Assembly: GCA_963978905.1 (NCBI GenBank)
Contig: OZ022256.1
Location: 29,165,426 to 29,229,425, forward strand
Direction of reading: 5' to 3'
Origin: Trichostrongylus colubriformis
Lineage: Eukaryota > Nematoda > Chromadorea > Rhabditida > Trichostrongylidae
Length of the DNA: 64,000 nucleotides
Part shown: positions 33,054-43,453 of the stretch, in pieces
Layout of the letters: each line of letters opens with the position of its first letter
Numbering within the stretch: the first letter of the stretch is position 1
Notes under the pieces: model-generated
Seen by the model: only the letters and a program-made list of their open reading frames with translations
Database searches by the model: none
What the model was told of the DNA's origin: nothing
Translations under genes and position numbers: made by a program

Positions 33054-35128
33054 CAAAAACTTTATCCTTTTCTTTTCATGATTTTCGGAAACTTAAGGCT
33101 TTTCTCTTTCTGAAGCGCTTTTGAGTTTCCTTGAATGTTGCTGGATCTGGAGATATTCGAGTCGAGGGATATCGAGGAAAAATTTTCTGCTATTAAGAGC
33201 GTGACCGTCACACAGAGAGTGCTCAAAACTTCCCTTGGAAGAAGCCGCACGCTTTCTGAACGGTTTTCAGTGCAGCAATGCGCTAAACTCAACGTCTCAG
33301 CGTTCGCCATTTTTGCTATGCACCATGCCTCATGCCTTGCAGTAGATGTGATTGGAAGGTGTTGTTGGCCTTACAAGATGTGCTCTCGTAGCTATCAGAT
33401 ATGCCATACATTTGTGGCTTTACTCATACACTTTGGGAATCCACTGTGCGCTCGTTTTCTGTTTCAAGTTGCTGATAACATTGAAAGCGTGTTCTACGGC
33501 GCGAGTGATCAGTGAACACCCTTTGAATGTTTAATGTTCTGTGGACAGCGAACACGTTCATCAGAGCGAGTGCCAGTGAATAGATTAGCAATTACATTCA
33601 ATTCTTATCTCCTTTTTTTTACTGTTTTTCGGGGATGGGAACGCGCTGTACCGTCCTTGCACTTTATCATCGTTCGCCGCCATTCTCTCAAATATATATA
33701 AGAGTCTCTTAATGTGGCCGTACTCTTGTTTGTTTTTTCTTTTTGGCTCTTTGTTAACTCAATAAAGACATTTTGTGAAAAAAACTTATGTCGATGTCAT
33801 AAGTTAGGTTCACGCCTTATCCATCATCCTATTAATTTGCTGCATTTGCAGATCTCATTGCATTACACGATGTAGTTAAATTCTACTTGAGATTTGGTAG
33901 GAAGAATGACTATTTTATCTCATAGCCGTTACAGAGGTGATCCAAAGACGAGGCTGCATCTCTAAATTTGCGAAAGCGTGCAGAAGCGGCAGCATTTAGT
34001 TTGAGTGATGGCCGAATATTCATCACTTTACATGACTTCAATTCAACGCTCGCATTTGGCCGGGCTATCCGAGACAATGCAGGACGATGGTGCTTTGACG
34101 ATGGAATTTCTTTCTTACTGGAAACAATTTGATTCAAAGGTCGAACGACAGATGATGAAAGACGACGTGTACAAATATTCTTCTACAAAACGCTGCTCGC
34201 AAAGACGCGTTAAGCATACCTCACGTGGTACTCAGGTAGAATATTATTCGCTGTTAGCGTTATTGATAAATTCGCCCCTCGCTTGCGAGCCGGGAGCAAT
34301 GTCATGCTGTTTTAGTGAAAATGAGCAGATGGGGTATGGAGATGAACAGTGAGCTACTTGAAAATGCCTAACCCGTAAAAACTAGAACAAAACTAGAGCA
34401 ACAGCCCCTCAGAGATTAGTACCTATTTCCAGGAGGTGCCGTACCGCACGTGGTGGACTAATGAGACCAATAGCGAGGGGTCGACTCAGGTCGATCATCA
34501 ATTATCACGAGATTTGAGTCGAAACAGTGTGATGATCATAAGAACCGAGACTCACACGCTTTGTTGTTTACTGCAAAATAAGTGCTGACATGCTGAGTGC
34601 TGGGAATGATTCATAAAATTTCCATTCGGCAAAGTTTATTTGCACTGCAAACACACGTGCACTCTGAACGACAAAGTCCGAATAATATCCATAGCGTATG
34701 AAGCATTGACGAATATCTTCTCTCAGCATCTTAAGTGATTCTTTGGATAGTCACAAGTGGTCGGAGTTAGAACTCAACCATTTTATATACTTTGTTTTTG
34801 ACCGTGGTCAACTTCGAAAACGCATTTTGGAAATAGTGGATTGCAGTTTTCCGATGCGTTTGAGGCTACGTCTTCCTCTGGAGAATCATAGCTGTGAAGA
34901 GATTTCAACCTTGAAAAATTGATTACTCAGGCACAATTTGCAGTTTGAAGTGTGAGAGGATGAATAATAATGAGAGGACGAGAGATACTCGAGGGTGCAT
35001 GCTGTTCCCAAATACGTACGTATCGTACGTATTTATGACTGCAAACCTTGAAACTCGCAGTTGGAAAGAAGGGTTTGCGACTGCACCACGTCGCCGAAAG
35101 TCATCTGCAGTTATTTCCGGACGATCTG
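33054..35128. other. Unassigned stretch before Bel/Pao element 1
   Basis: A TATATATAAG box (about 33695) and CAATAAAG (about 33760) lie 65 bp apart, as in an LTR or a short transcription unit, but no partner repeat was found. The 126-codon frame at 33135-33515 has no recognisable domain. Confidence 0.4.
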
Positions 35129-35468
35129 TGTCGACAAAGCGACTTGAAGCAGTGATGCATTTTAGTTACCTGTTGTGTTAGTGTTCATTGTTCGTTGTTA
35201 GGGCATGTATAGCGGTGCTGTGAAACACCGCTTAGTTATAAAAAGTTTGTAGAATGAAAGCTATCTACCTAAGATAAGTACGATAAAGATATAATGGTAG
35301 CATAAAAGGTGTGGGGAGAAGAAGCGAGGCTTAGTTTTGCTCACTGCGAGCCGACGGACAAGTTCGCCTCAAGCTTCCTCAACCCACAAGTATAGCAAGA
35401 CCCGCGTGGCAGAGAAGAGCAGGCTCGACTTGGAGCCAGAAGTGACTGACAGAGCTACCGTTGCTTCA
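35129..35468 (+). repeat. 5' LTR of Bel/Pao element 1
   Basis: Starts TGTCGACAAAGCG and ends CCGTTGCTTCA. About 97-98% identical by eye to 43114-43453. Confidence 0.92.
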
Positions 35469-35486
35469 TGGTGCATCGTTTCATCG
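35469..35486 (+). promoter_or_regulatory. Primer-binding site (tRNA-Gly type), element 1
   Basis: TGGTGCATCG directly after the 5' LTR complements the 3' end of a tRNA ending CGATGCA-CCA, as tRNA-Gly does. Only the first 10 bases fit here; element 2 fits for 14. Confidence 0.6.
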
Positions 35487-35579
35487 AAACCAGGTCAGTT
35501 TAAATTATCATCTTCTTAAGTTGAACAAGTAACCTTTATCTCGGGGTATCTCTACAAGTACGTTAGCTCCATTTAGAAA

Positions 35580-36731
35580 ATGGCTTACATACTCATCACC
35601 CCCAAGCGCTTGCTCACTATGTACTCTAATAAGTTGGAAAATGTGGTATCCAGCTTCAAGTCAGAAAATTTGGAATCCCTCAGTATGACTTCGACTGATG
35701 GAGAAACTAATCCAGCATTCATTAGAAATAGCGCACAGAAACTACAAGAGGCGGTGGGAGCAACTGATGAAGCCAGTGAGAAAATTCGGCATCTACTAAA
35801 GGAGTACGCAGAAGTACTCAGCAGCTTGCCCAATCCGCCACAAAAGGAAACCCAAGATTTTGAAGAGTACTCCTCTAAAGCAGAGAATTCTTTATTCATA
35901 GCCTTTGAGTACAGCATTATACTACAAGCGCGTCTTCGGGCCTTCAAGTCTTGTACAGACATACCGGAGACAACACCTACGACATCATCTACACAAGTCC
36001 CCCCCATAATGGCGCCACAGCCAAGGAAGGTCGAGCTCCCGACAATTACTATTCCCGCTTACAAGGGAAATATATGGGAGTGGGACAACTTCTGGGAACT
36101 CTTTAATGCAAATGTGCATTCACAAGATTTACCCGCGCTTTTCAAATTCAACTATCTCCTGAATGCTCTGAAGGGAGAAGCACTTGAATTCGTGAAGAAA
36201 TTTCAAGTGACAGCAGAAGACTATCCAAATGCGATAGAATTCCTAAAAAACAAGTATGGTAACACGGAGGAACTCGTTTTTCGGCTTATCGATAAGCTAG
36301 ACAGCTGCTCTCTAAGGTCCTCTTTCATACGAGACCAACGGGCACTTTTCGAACAGATCCAAGTAGTAGTGGAGCAGTTAAAGAAGAAGAAAAACGTCAA
36401 CAACCAATGGCTATTGAAGAAAATATTGGGCAAGTTTCCGGAAAATACCCAGCGGAAAGCTCTTGCGAAGAAGCAGGCATCAAACTGCGACTTCACCATG
36501 GAGGCACTACTGAAGTATTTAGAAGAAACCATCTCAAGTGAAGCGATGATATCCATCGACATTGCAAGAAGTCCGTCGCCGAATAAGGAACGTATCGAAC
36601 AGAGGCGAAGACCCTCTCAAAAGTTTTCGAGTCATTCCTGTATGTATTGCGGCAAAAACCACAAATCAAGGGAATGCGACAAGTATCAAACCCCTCAAGA
36701 AAGGTCTCAGTATCTTAAAAGCTTTGTCTAA
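35580..36731 (+). CDS. Gag of Bel/Pao element 1
   Basis: 383 residues. The middle carries the Bel/Pao gag region PTITIPAYKGNIWEWDNFWE, followed by FNYLLNALKGEALEFV, and the C-terminus has a CCHC zinc knuckle (CMYCGKNHKSREC). Gag forms the particle and binds RNA. The frame stops at 36729-36731; the next zinc knuckles (CLICASPDHSTTLC, CFKCKKPHHTSC) are read in another frame immediately downstream (from about 36720), so a one-base change has broken the normal gag-pol frame. Confidence 0.85.
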   Translation: MAYILITPKRLLTMYSNKLENVVSSFKSENLESLSMTSTDGETNPAFIRNSAQKLQEAVGATDEASEKIRHLLKEYAEVLSSLPNPPQKETQDFEEYSSKAENSLFIAFEYSIILQARLRAFKSCTDIPETTPTTSSTQVPPIMAPQPRKVELPTITIPAYKGNIWEWDNFWELFNANVHSQDLPALFKFNYLLNALKGEALEFVKKFQVTAEDYPNAIEFLKNKYGNTEELVFRLIDKLDSCSLRSSFIRDQRALFEQIQVVVEQLKKKKNVNNQWLLKKILGKFPENTQRKALAKKQASNCDFTMEALLKYLEETISSEAMISIDIARSPSPNKERIEQRRRPSQKFSSHSCMYCGKNHKSRECDKYQTPQERSQYLKSFV

Positions 36732-36734
36732 TTT

Positions 36735-37771
36735 GTGCATCACCTGATCATAGCACCACTCTCTGCAAAAAGCCGCCTTGCTTCAAATGCAAAAAGCCGC
36801 ACCACACTTCCTGCTGCTTTCAACTCCTGCCTAAGCAAGAAGTGAATACTAAAATGAAGAAAAGCGAAGAACAGCCTCGTCAGGGAGTCAATAGAGCAAG
36901 TCAAGCACAAAAGGTAGACAGACCTACGACAAAGATCAATAACGTTGGCCAGACAATCTCAACCGAAGAGCAGACAAGTATTCTGGAACCAAATTCAGAA
37001 GAAATCGTTCTGCAAACTCCCGATGCTTACCTACCTACAGGACAAGCAACCGTCCTCGACCCAGCCAGTAAAATCATGCGAAAAATTACTGTACTTTTGG
37101 ATACCGGAGCACAAATAATATTCATAGACTCCACCTTAGCTGAAGAGCTTCAGCTTACTACCATAGCACAAGTGAAGCTGAAGATAAGCACGTTCGGGTC
37201 CAAAGAGATAAAAGGAAAACTCTGCCGTCGTGTAATGCTTGATGTCTGGGATATCATTGGAGAGCCACTCACTTTGAAACTACTCACACACGACACACTG
37301 ACAAGTTCCTTCGCGGTCCCTCCAATCAGGGAAGATGATATCAAGTTTTTACAAACAGTGGCCCTACCTACTCCTTGTCGCGACCACAAGTCGATGACGA
37401 AGCCGCTGATATTACTGGGTTGTGATCAGTTATGGCCGCTGATTCACAATGACCAACCTCATGTGAAGTTACCCTCAGGCCTGTATCTCTTACCTACACG
37501 GCTCGGTCACTTATTGACCGGTCAACTTCAACATGACAGAACCAAGAACGTTGTCATAGATGACCGCATTCAGCAGGAAAGCCATCATGGCATTTTGGAA
37601 GACCGTCCAGTCAACGCACTTACTCACTTGTGCGAAGAGAGCGACGAACGAGAGCAATGGGAAAACTACTGGAAACTAGAGTCAGCCGGAACAGAAGAGT
37701 TTGTGGGCTCTGAAAAAGAAGTCCAAACTCAAGAGGACAAAGAAGTCTGGGAAGGTTCAATAAAACAATAG
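36735..37771 (+). pseudogene. Zinc knuckles and aspartic protease of Bel/Pao element 1
   Basis: Open frame across two CCHC knuckles and then protease, with active-site LLDTGAQIIFIDS near 37094. The first ATG is at 36842 but the frame is open upstream, joining gag in an intact element. It ends at a TAG (37769-37771) produced by a frame change near 37752; the following pol sequence continues in another frame. Confidence 0.8.
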
Positions 37772-38376
37772 AAAAGAGAAACGACGGCTACTACGTCCGT
37801 CTTCCATGGAAAAATGTCACAGCTCCGCTCCCGAGCAACCGTGCGATTGCATTTCGTAGACTTGAAAATTTATGGAAAACGCTGCAGAAGGACAGTGATC
37901 TCCTAACGAAATACAACGAGATATTTCGAGAGCAGCTGAATCTCAACATTCTAGAGGACGTTCAAGAAGATACACCCACAAGTGGTTCTCGCATTCACTA
38001 CATACCACATCAAGCTGTTCTAACCCCGAACAAGTTAACGACGAAAATACGCATAGTTTACGATGCATCCGCACATCACAAGGGATGTCCTTCCTTAAAT
38101 GACGTCTTGCATCGCGGGCCAGTGATTTTACCGCAATTATACGGAGTCCTACTTCGTTTCCGCGTGGGGCAAATTGGAATCATTTCAGACGTGGAAAAGG
38201 TTTTCTTACAAGTTAGGCTTCACGAAGCAGATCGTGACGCCACCCGCTGCCTCTGGTTACACAACCACAAGTTACCCCCGTCTTCCGAAAACATAAGAGT
38301 TCTTCGATTCACACGAGTCACATTCGGATTAAACTCCTCACCCTTCCTGCTGGCAGCCACGACCCACTTCCTTTGA
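37760..38376 (+). pseudogene. Reverse transcriptase, N-terminal part, element 1
   Basis: RT fingers and palm: VYDASAHHKGCPSLNDVL, then IISDVEKVFLQVRL (first catalytic Asp region), then RFTRVTFGLNSSPFLLA. The frame closes with a TGA at 38374-38376 while the RT continues in the next frame. Confidence 0.82.
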
Positions 38377-40361
38377 ATCAATACCACAATGATTCCGAAC
38401 TCGTAACTGACATCAAAGAGAATCCCTATGTAAACAATTTGATACTGACGATGGACTCATTCGAAGAGGCTCTCGATAGTTACTCAAAAACGAAGAAGAT
38501 TTTTGATGACCTCAAGATGAATATTCGCGAGTTTGTCTCCAATGACATCAGACTACGAGACTGCATGGCACAGCGCGACAAGTCCGCCGACGTCTCTCCC
38601 AAAGTCCTCGGAATCCCACGGTTGTCGACGATGGATTCATTGGAATTATCCTGTAATCCTCGTACAAGTGAGAGAATAACTAAACGCACAGTAGCAAGCG
38701 CTCTAGCCTCAGTATACGATCCTTTGGGTTGGCTCATACCATTGATGCATCGGAGCAAAACATTTTTGCGATCTCTTTGGAAGGAACAGTTCGAATGGGA
38801 CACCATTCTTCCTCCGAATCTGGAAAAGGAGTGGAATCAAATTCAAGAGAGTATACGAGGGTTTAACAAGCTCCTTCCACGATGTTTGGCAGAGAAACAA
38901 GCTGAAAGAATACTAGTAACCTTTGCCGATGCCAGCACAGAAGCCATCGCAAGCTGCGTTTACTTGCGTTCACCTCGCAGCTGCAACATTCTCATGGCGA
39001 AAAGCAAGTTACCTCCACTCAAAACAAAAGCAACTATTCCAAAAATGGAACTAAACGCCATGACATTGGCTATGAGACTGACCAACTCAGTTTTGTCTCA
39101 GTTACGATCGGCTCTACGGATCCAACAAGTGTACATCCTGACGGACTCGGAAATAGTACTCAACTGGATACGTACTAAACCACTGAAGAATAATGGTACT
39201 ATGATTTTCAACAGGCTCATCGAAATTGGTAATATAACAAACTACCTAGAAAGTCAAAACATTCAAGTTTGCTTCGGTCACATACCATCTGAACTCAATC
39301 CTGCCGACTGTGCAACCCGAGGATTATCCAAGCAGGAACTACAAGAACATTTCTGGTGGATCGGACCCGCTATACTTTGTGAGCCCCCCGAATCTTGGGC
39401 AAGTGTCTGCGATATCGTACCGCCAAGTGAAGAACACGCGGACGAACCCATTCCTTTCTCGTCGGAAATCAGCAATATCTTAGCCATTCAAAAGAAGAAA
39501 AATAGATATGTGGACAAGAGTACGGAACCTTTCACCACTTTAATAGGACGACCGCTGGTTAAAATGAAGCGGATAGTCGCCCATGTTATACGCTTCATAA
39601 AAATTCTCGTAGTGAGAGCTAATAGAAATCGAGTTCACCCTATTCAGCTTTCACCAGGAATACGTCTTGCAGACGAAACCAGCTCAAGCATTTCCGGAAG
39701 AGAAATCGCAGAAGCGGGAACAACTTTGGTGAAAATTCATCAGCGATCCATAGAAATGATCGGTATCTCACGTTCCATGAATCATTTGAACATACGACCA
39801 GATACAGAAGGTTTGCTGAGATGTTATGGACGATTGGGACGTAGTGAAGTAGGAACAGAGACAAAGTATCCCCTGACCATACTGCAGAATTCGTGGTTAG
39901 CTGAAGCAATCATACGAGACTGTCACAACAATGGACATCCAGGCATAAGTCATACGATGTCCCTCGTGCGACAACATTTCTGGATTCCGCAACTTCGCGC
40001 TCAAGTTACGCGCATCATAAGGAAATGCGTGGCATGTCAAAAACTCAACAATTTACCATACAAGTATCCATCTCAAGGAGACCTACCTAAACAACAAGTA
40101 CAACGCTCCAGACCAATTCTGCATGTGGGATTGGATTATTTTGGCCCTCTAACAGTACTCAATCCGGACGGTAGTGAAGGAAAAAGTTATGGCTGCATAA
40201 TTACATGTATGTCGACAAGACTTATACATCTTGACGCAGTCACAGACCTCTCGACAACAGCCTTTCTGCACATGGTACGACGATTTTTCGGACGGCGAGG
40301 CATACCCAACAAGCGACAAGCGTCGCTACAAGCGAGCAAGCGTATCTATAACATAACATAG
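38373..40361 (+). pseudogene. RT C-part, RNase H and integrase N-part, element 1
   Basis: 662 codons. The RT active site reads YVNN where Bel/Pao enzymes have YVDN or YVDD (about 38431), so one catalytic Asp is lost. RNase H: TFADASTEAIAS and ILTDSEIVLNW. Integrase: zinc-binding HNNGHPGISH...CVACQ (about 39925-40050) and the first catalytic Asp in VGLDYFGPL. After RRGIPN the sequence becomes ACAAGCG-rich with stops, so the second catalytic Asp region (SDN at about 40366) is cut off and out of frame. Confidence 0.85.
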
Positions 40362-40369
40362 CGATAATT

Positions 40370-40698
40370 CACCAACATTTACCCTAGGAGAGAATGTCCT
40401 GACAGAATGTCTCCAAGCTGCCAGAAGAGATCCAATGGTGGAACAACTAATTGCCAATAAAGAAATTGAATGGCGATACATAACACCGTACGCTCCCTGG
40501 CAAGGAGGATTCTATGAACGTTTGATCAAATTGGTGAAGCACTCACTGTACAAATCAGTCGGGAAAGCCAAAGTTGCCCACGACGAATTAGTCACTATAC
40601 TTGTGAAAATTGAGACTCTCCTCAATACAAGACCATTGCTTTATGAGGAGTCGAACTCACTGTCCGATCATGGTTTGAAGCCGATAGATTTCTTGTAA
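40370..40698 (+). pseudogene. Integrase C-part, element 1
   Basis: SDNSPTF then WRYITPYAPWQGGFYERL (catalytic Glu region) and LLNTRPLLYEE, the end of the integrase core. The first ATG in frame is at 40435. It ends at TAA 40696-40698. Confidence 0.8.
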
Positions 40699-40701
40699 AA
40701 C

Positions 40702-41232
40702 GTGTTCGAAATACCCTTCCCACTAGACCACGCAGAAGAAGAAACAGATGACCCGACATATCTAGCAAGTGAAGAAAAAGCTATAATAAAAACGAAAACT
40801 CAGGCAAGGCACGCTCTGCAAAGCTCATGTCGGCATACAGAAAAATTTTGGCAGCTGTGGCGTACTCAGTATTTGACATCTCTGCGAGAAAAACACCAGT
40901 TACAAGTTGGAAAACAAAGAGGATCATCATATATTCCAAAGAAGAACGCCATTGTGTTGGTAAGCGACCCAATCCAACCAAGACACTGTTGGAATACGGG
41001 ACGAATTCAGGAATTGGTAGACCACAACGGGGTCGTCCGTGAGGCTTCAATAAGCTTACCCTCTCGGCGTATCATTCGAAGGATAATAAATCAGTTAATT
41101 CCGCTGGAGCTCGAGGAGCCGTGCTCTGAAGAAACTGTGAAACAAGCTCCCACAAATGACCAAAGGCTTCAGGACGATCAGGATGCTACGAACATTGGGA
41201 GAAAAAAAAGAGCTCCGAAGATATCACCTTAG
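40702..41232 (+). pseudogene. Pol C-terminal domain (DUF5641-like), element 1
   Basis: 176 codons including TEKFWQLWRTQYLTSLRE and IVLVSDPIQPRHCWNTGRIQ, the C-terminal region typical of Bel/Pao integrases. The frame changes at an A8 run (41202-41209): in this frame the protein soon stops, while the usual pol tail (YHLRPR) is read in the frame of the next ORF. Confidence 0.78.
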
Positions 41233-43132
41233 ACCCCGACCGCAAGCAGACTATGGGGTTAATTCAATTAAGATAGGTCGAGCATCCTCCTTAATCTTCG
41301 TGACCCTGGCGATTTTTGAAATACTGCAAGTAACAAGTTCTATAATTGTAAGTCCACCCCACGGCCCACATAACCATCCAGGCAGCATAGGGCTAGCAAC
41401 AATCATCCTTGCATGTAATGAATTCGGTACGGCAGGCTCCCGTGAGAAGTGTGACAATCCAAACCAAAACGGGCTTGAATCTCTACGAGTAAATCATGAC
41501 CAGCTTTACAAACGGTGGCAACTCGTACCGAGAAAGTCGGGAAGAGTAGAAGTAGCTCAGGCAATAGCGCAATACCGTAGCAAGTCCGACCATAACAGCA
41601 GTTTTACATGCAAAAGACTTAGAAAAAACAATTATCCAGGGACTACCTTGTCTGTAGCATGCGGAAAATCCAATTACCACTGGAGATGTCTCCTTCACCA
41701 CATCTGTATAACTCCAATATCTGTAAAAGAGTATGAAAATTTTCGTCGGATTTTCAGAATGGATCCTCGACGCATAGACAGCGAGTACTTCTACCTCTAC
41801 AAGTATCTTCCCGGAAGCACTCATACAGCCGAAAGCTTCGAAAACGACATAACGCTCACGTTCGAAGCATTACATAGGCAAGCTAGCGTCACAGGAGTAC
41901 TTCAGTCAGAATGGATACACCTGAAAGGTAGCGAAAGCTTTGTCCTCGCGGCACCAGGAGAACAAGTTCTCCTAATTAGTGAGCTTTTACGTACAGCTGA
42001 GAGTTCAGTGCAAAGGATCATGAGGTTGGCAACGCAAGTAGTCCTCACAGATCGTTTGTACGAAGAACATGTCCAAGCCGGCAAGATAAGCCCAATCATC
42101 AGACGCGAATGGCTCAACAAAGACCACAAGTTTGAAATTCGGGCACAAGATGTACTCACATTCGCAATCCGAAAAACAAACGAAGTTGAAGCGATTATCG
42201 ACGAACTGAGCCGAGAAAAAAGGAGGGTAGAGCAAAGGAACAATGAATATCAAGACCAATCAGAGCTGCAAAGGCGTCAGCTAATGAGTTTACTCCGGCA
42301 AGAGATGATCGACGAAAGGGCGATCATGAACGGACAGATAAAAAACCTGGAAGAGAGTGTCAGAGCTCACGAGACTGTTCTATCTGGTCTCAAGGAGAGC
42401 ACCCACTCCAAAATGAAAGATGAAGATACGAACATCGATGTAAGTCAAAAGGAGTCGATTCCGGACCACTCTGAGAACGCGGAAAAGCCTGCAAATGTTG
42501 ATCCAATTCTGAGTGACATGGAGGGAGATGAAGATTATTTTGAGAGGATGATTCGTGAAGTAGAGGGAAAGGAGTACAATATGCAAGTTGATGAAAGTGC
42601 ATCAGTACAAGATGACAGTGAAGTCAGTGACGATCGATCACACAAAAGGACTGCGCTCAACGCAAAACGAATTGCGCAGCTTTGCGAGCAAGCACTGGAA
42701 CTTGAACAGGTTTTGAGAACGTTCCCATATAGAAGTTTCGGAGCTACCTCAGCGAAACTAGCAAGTGGGATACGATGTACGTTTTGCGAAGCAGTGGACC
42801 GTCACTACTCGGATTCTTGCCCTCAAGTCCAGGAAGGCAACCTACGATATCGAATAATAAGACGAAAGGGATTATGCCAGCACTGCTTGGAAGACTGTCC
42901 CCCAAGTCACTGCAAGTACAGTGCAAGGAGTTGTTGGTACTGTGTGAAAATACGCGGAACAATAGTCGAAGACCTCCAACCAAATGACGAAGGACACCAT
43001 CGAGCCCTCTGCACGGTGCCGGATATGAGGAGGGAGGTGCGAAGGAGAATGAATGAAATTCAAGAAGAAATTAGTCGCCTCCAGACAATGGAGAAAGCAG
43101 CGTCGCGGTGGAGTGTCGACAAAGCGACTTGA
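41156..43132 (+). CDS. Third ORF of Bel/Pao element 1 (TM, coiled coil, zinc knuckles)
   Basis: 658 residues without interruption, located where an envelope gene would lie. Residues about 1-38 overlap the pol tail in the alternative frame (YHLRPRP). A hydrophobic segment follows at about 42-66 (SLIFVTLAIFEIL), then a region without known homology, a coiled coil (about 343-414), an acidic stretch (420-500) and a Cys/His-rich C-terminus (540-620: CTFCEAVDRHYSDSC, CQHCLEDCPPSHC, CWYC, HHRALC) that resembles nematode gag zinc knuckles rather than an envelope protein. The stop codon lies 19 bp inside the 3' LTR. Function unknown; it could be a second gag-like protein, an envelope-position protein or an acquired gene. 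No glycoprotein fold is claimed. Confidence 0.75.
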   Translation: MTKGFRTIRMLRTLGEKKELRRYHLRPRPQADYGVNSIKIGRASSLIFVTLAIFEILQVTSSIIVSPPHGPHNHPGSIGLATIILACNEFGTAGSREKCDNPNQNGLESLRVNHDQLYKRWQLVPRKSGRVEVAQAIAQYRSKSDHNSSFTCKRLRKNNYPGTTLSVACGKSNYHWRCLLHHICITPISVKEYENFRRIFRMDPRRIDSEYFYLYKYLPGSTHTAESFENDITLTFEALHRQASVTGVLQSEWIHLKGSESFVLAAPGEQVLLISELLRTAESSVQRIMRLATQVVLTDRLYEEHVQAGKISPIIRREWLNKDHKFEIRAQDVLTFAIRKTNEVEAIIDELSREKRRVEQRNNEYQDQSELQRRQLMSLLRQEMIDERAIMNGQIKNLEESVRAHETVLSGLKESTHSKMKDEDTNIDVSQKESIPDHSENAEKPANVDPILSDMEGDEDYFERMIREVEGKEYNMQVDESASVQDDSEVSDDRSHKRTALNAKRIAQLCEQALELEQVLRTFPYRSFGATSAKLASGIRCTFCEAVDRHYSDSCPQVQEGNLRYRIIRRKGLCQHCLEDCPPSHCKYSARSCWYCVKIRGTIVEDLQPNDEGHHRALCTVPDMRREVRRRMNEIQEEISRLQTMEKAASRWSVDKAT

Positions 43133-43453
43133 AGCAGTGATACATTTTAGTTACCTGTCGTGTTAGTGTTCATTGTTCGTTGTTAGAGCATGTATAGCGG
43201 TGCTGTGAAACACCGCTTAGTTATAAAAAGTTTGTAGAATGAAAGCTATCTACCTAAGATAAGTACGATAAAGATATAATGGTAGCATAAAAGGTGTGGG
43301 GAGAAGAAGCGACGCTTAGTTTTGCTCACTGCGAGCCGACGGACAAGTTCGCCTCAAGCTTCCTCAACTCACAAGTATAGCAAGACCCGCGTGGCAGAGA
43401 AGAGCAGGCTCGACTGGGAGCCGGAAGTGTCTGACAGAGCTACCGTTGCTTCA
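43114..43453 (+). repeat. 3' LTR of Bel/Pao element 1
   Basis: Matches 35129-35468 with about 8 substitutions. It contains the end of the third ORF. ATCTG directly follows it. Confidence 0.92.

Larger units (their letters stand above)
35129..43453 (+). mobile_element. Bel/Pao LTR retrotransposon 1 (complete, decayed gag-pol)
   Basis: Two 340-bp LTRs, a perfect 5-bp target duplication ATCTG (35124-35128 and 43454-43458), a primer-binding site, gag, protease, reverse transcriptase, RNase H, integrase and a third ORF. Bel/Pao membership follows from the pol motifs and domain order (protease-RT-RNase H-integrase) and from the gag type. The LTRs differ at about 8 of 340 positions, so the copy is not very recent. 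gag-pol has at least four frame breaks. Confidence 0.93.

Noticed and set aside
33690..33770. Solo LTR (TATA box and AATAAA 65 bp apart)
   Set aside because: No matching LTR in the window and no TG...CA ends or target duplication found.
35585..36007. Minus-strand ORFs opposite gag and pol of the Bel/Pao elements
   Set aside because: They shadow the sense coding frames and have no own domains.
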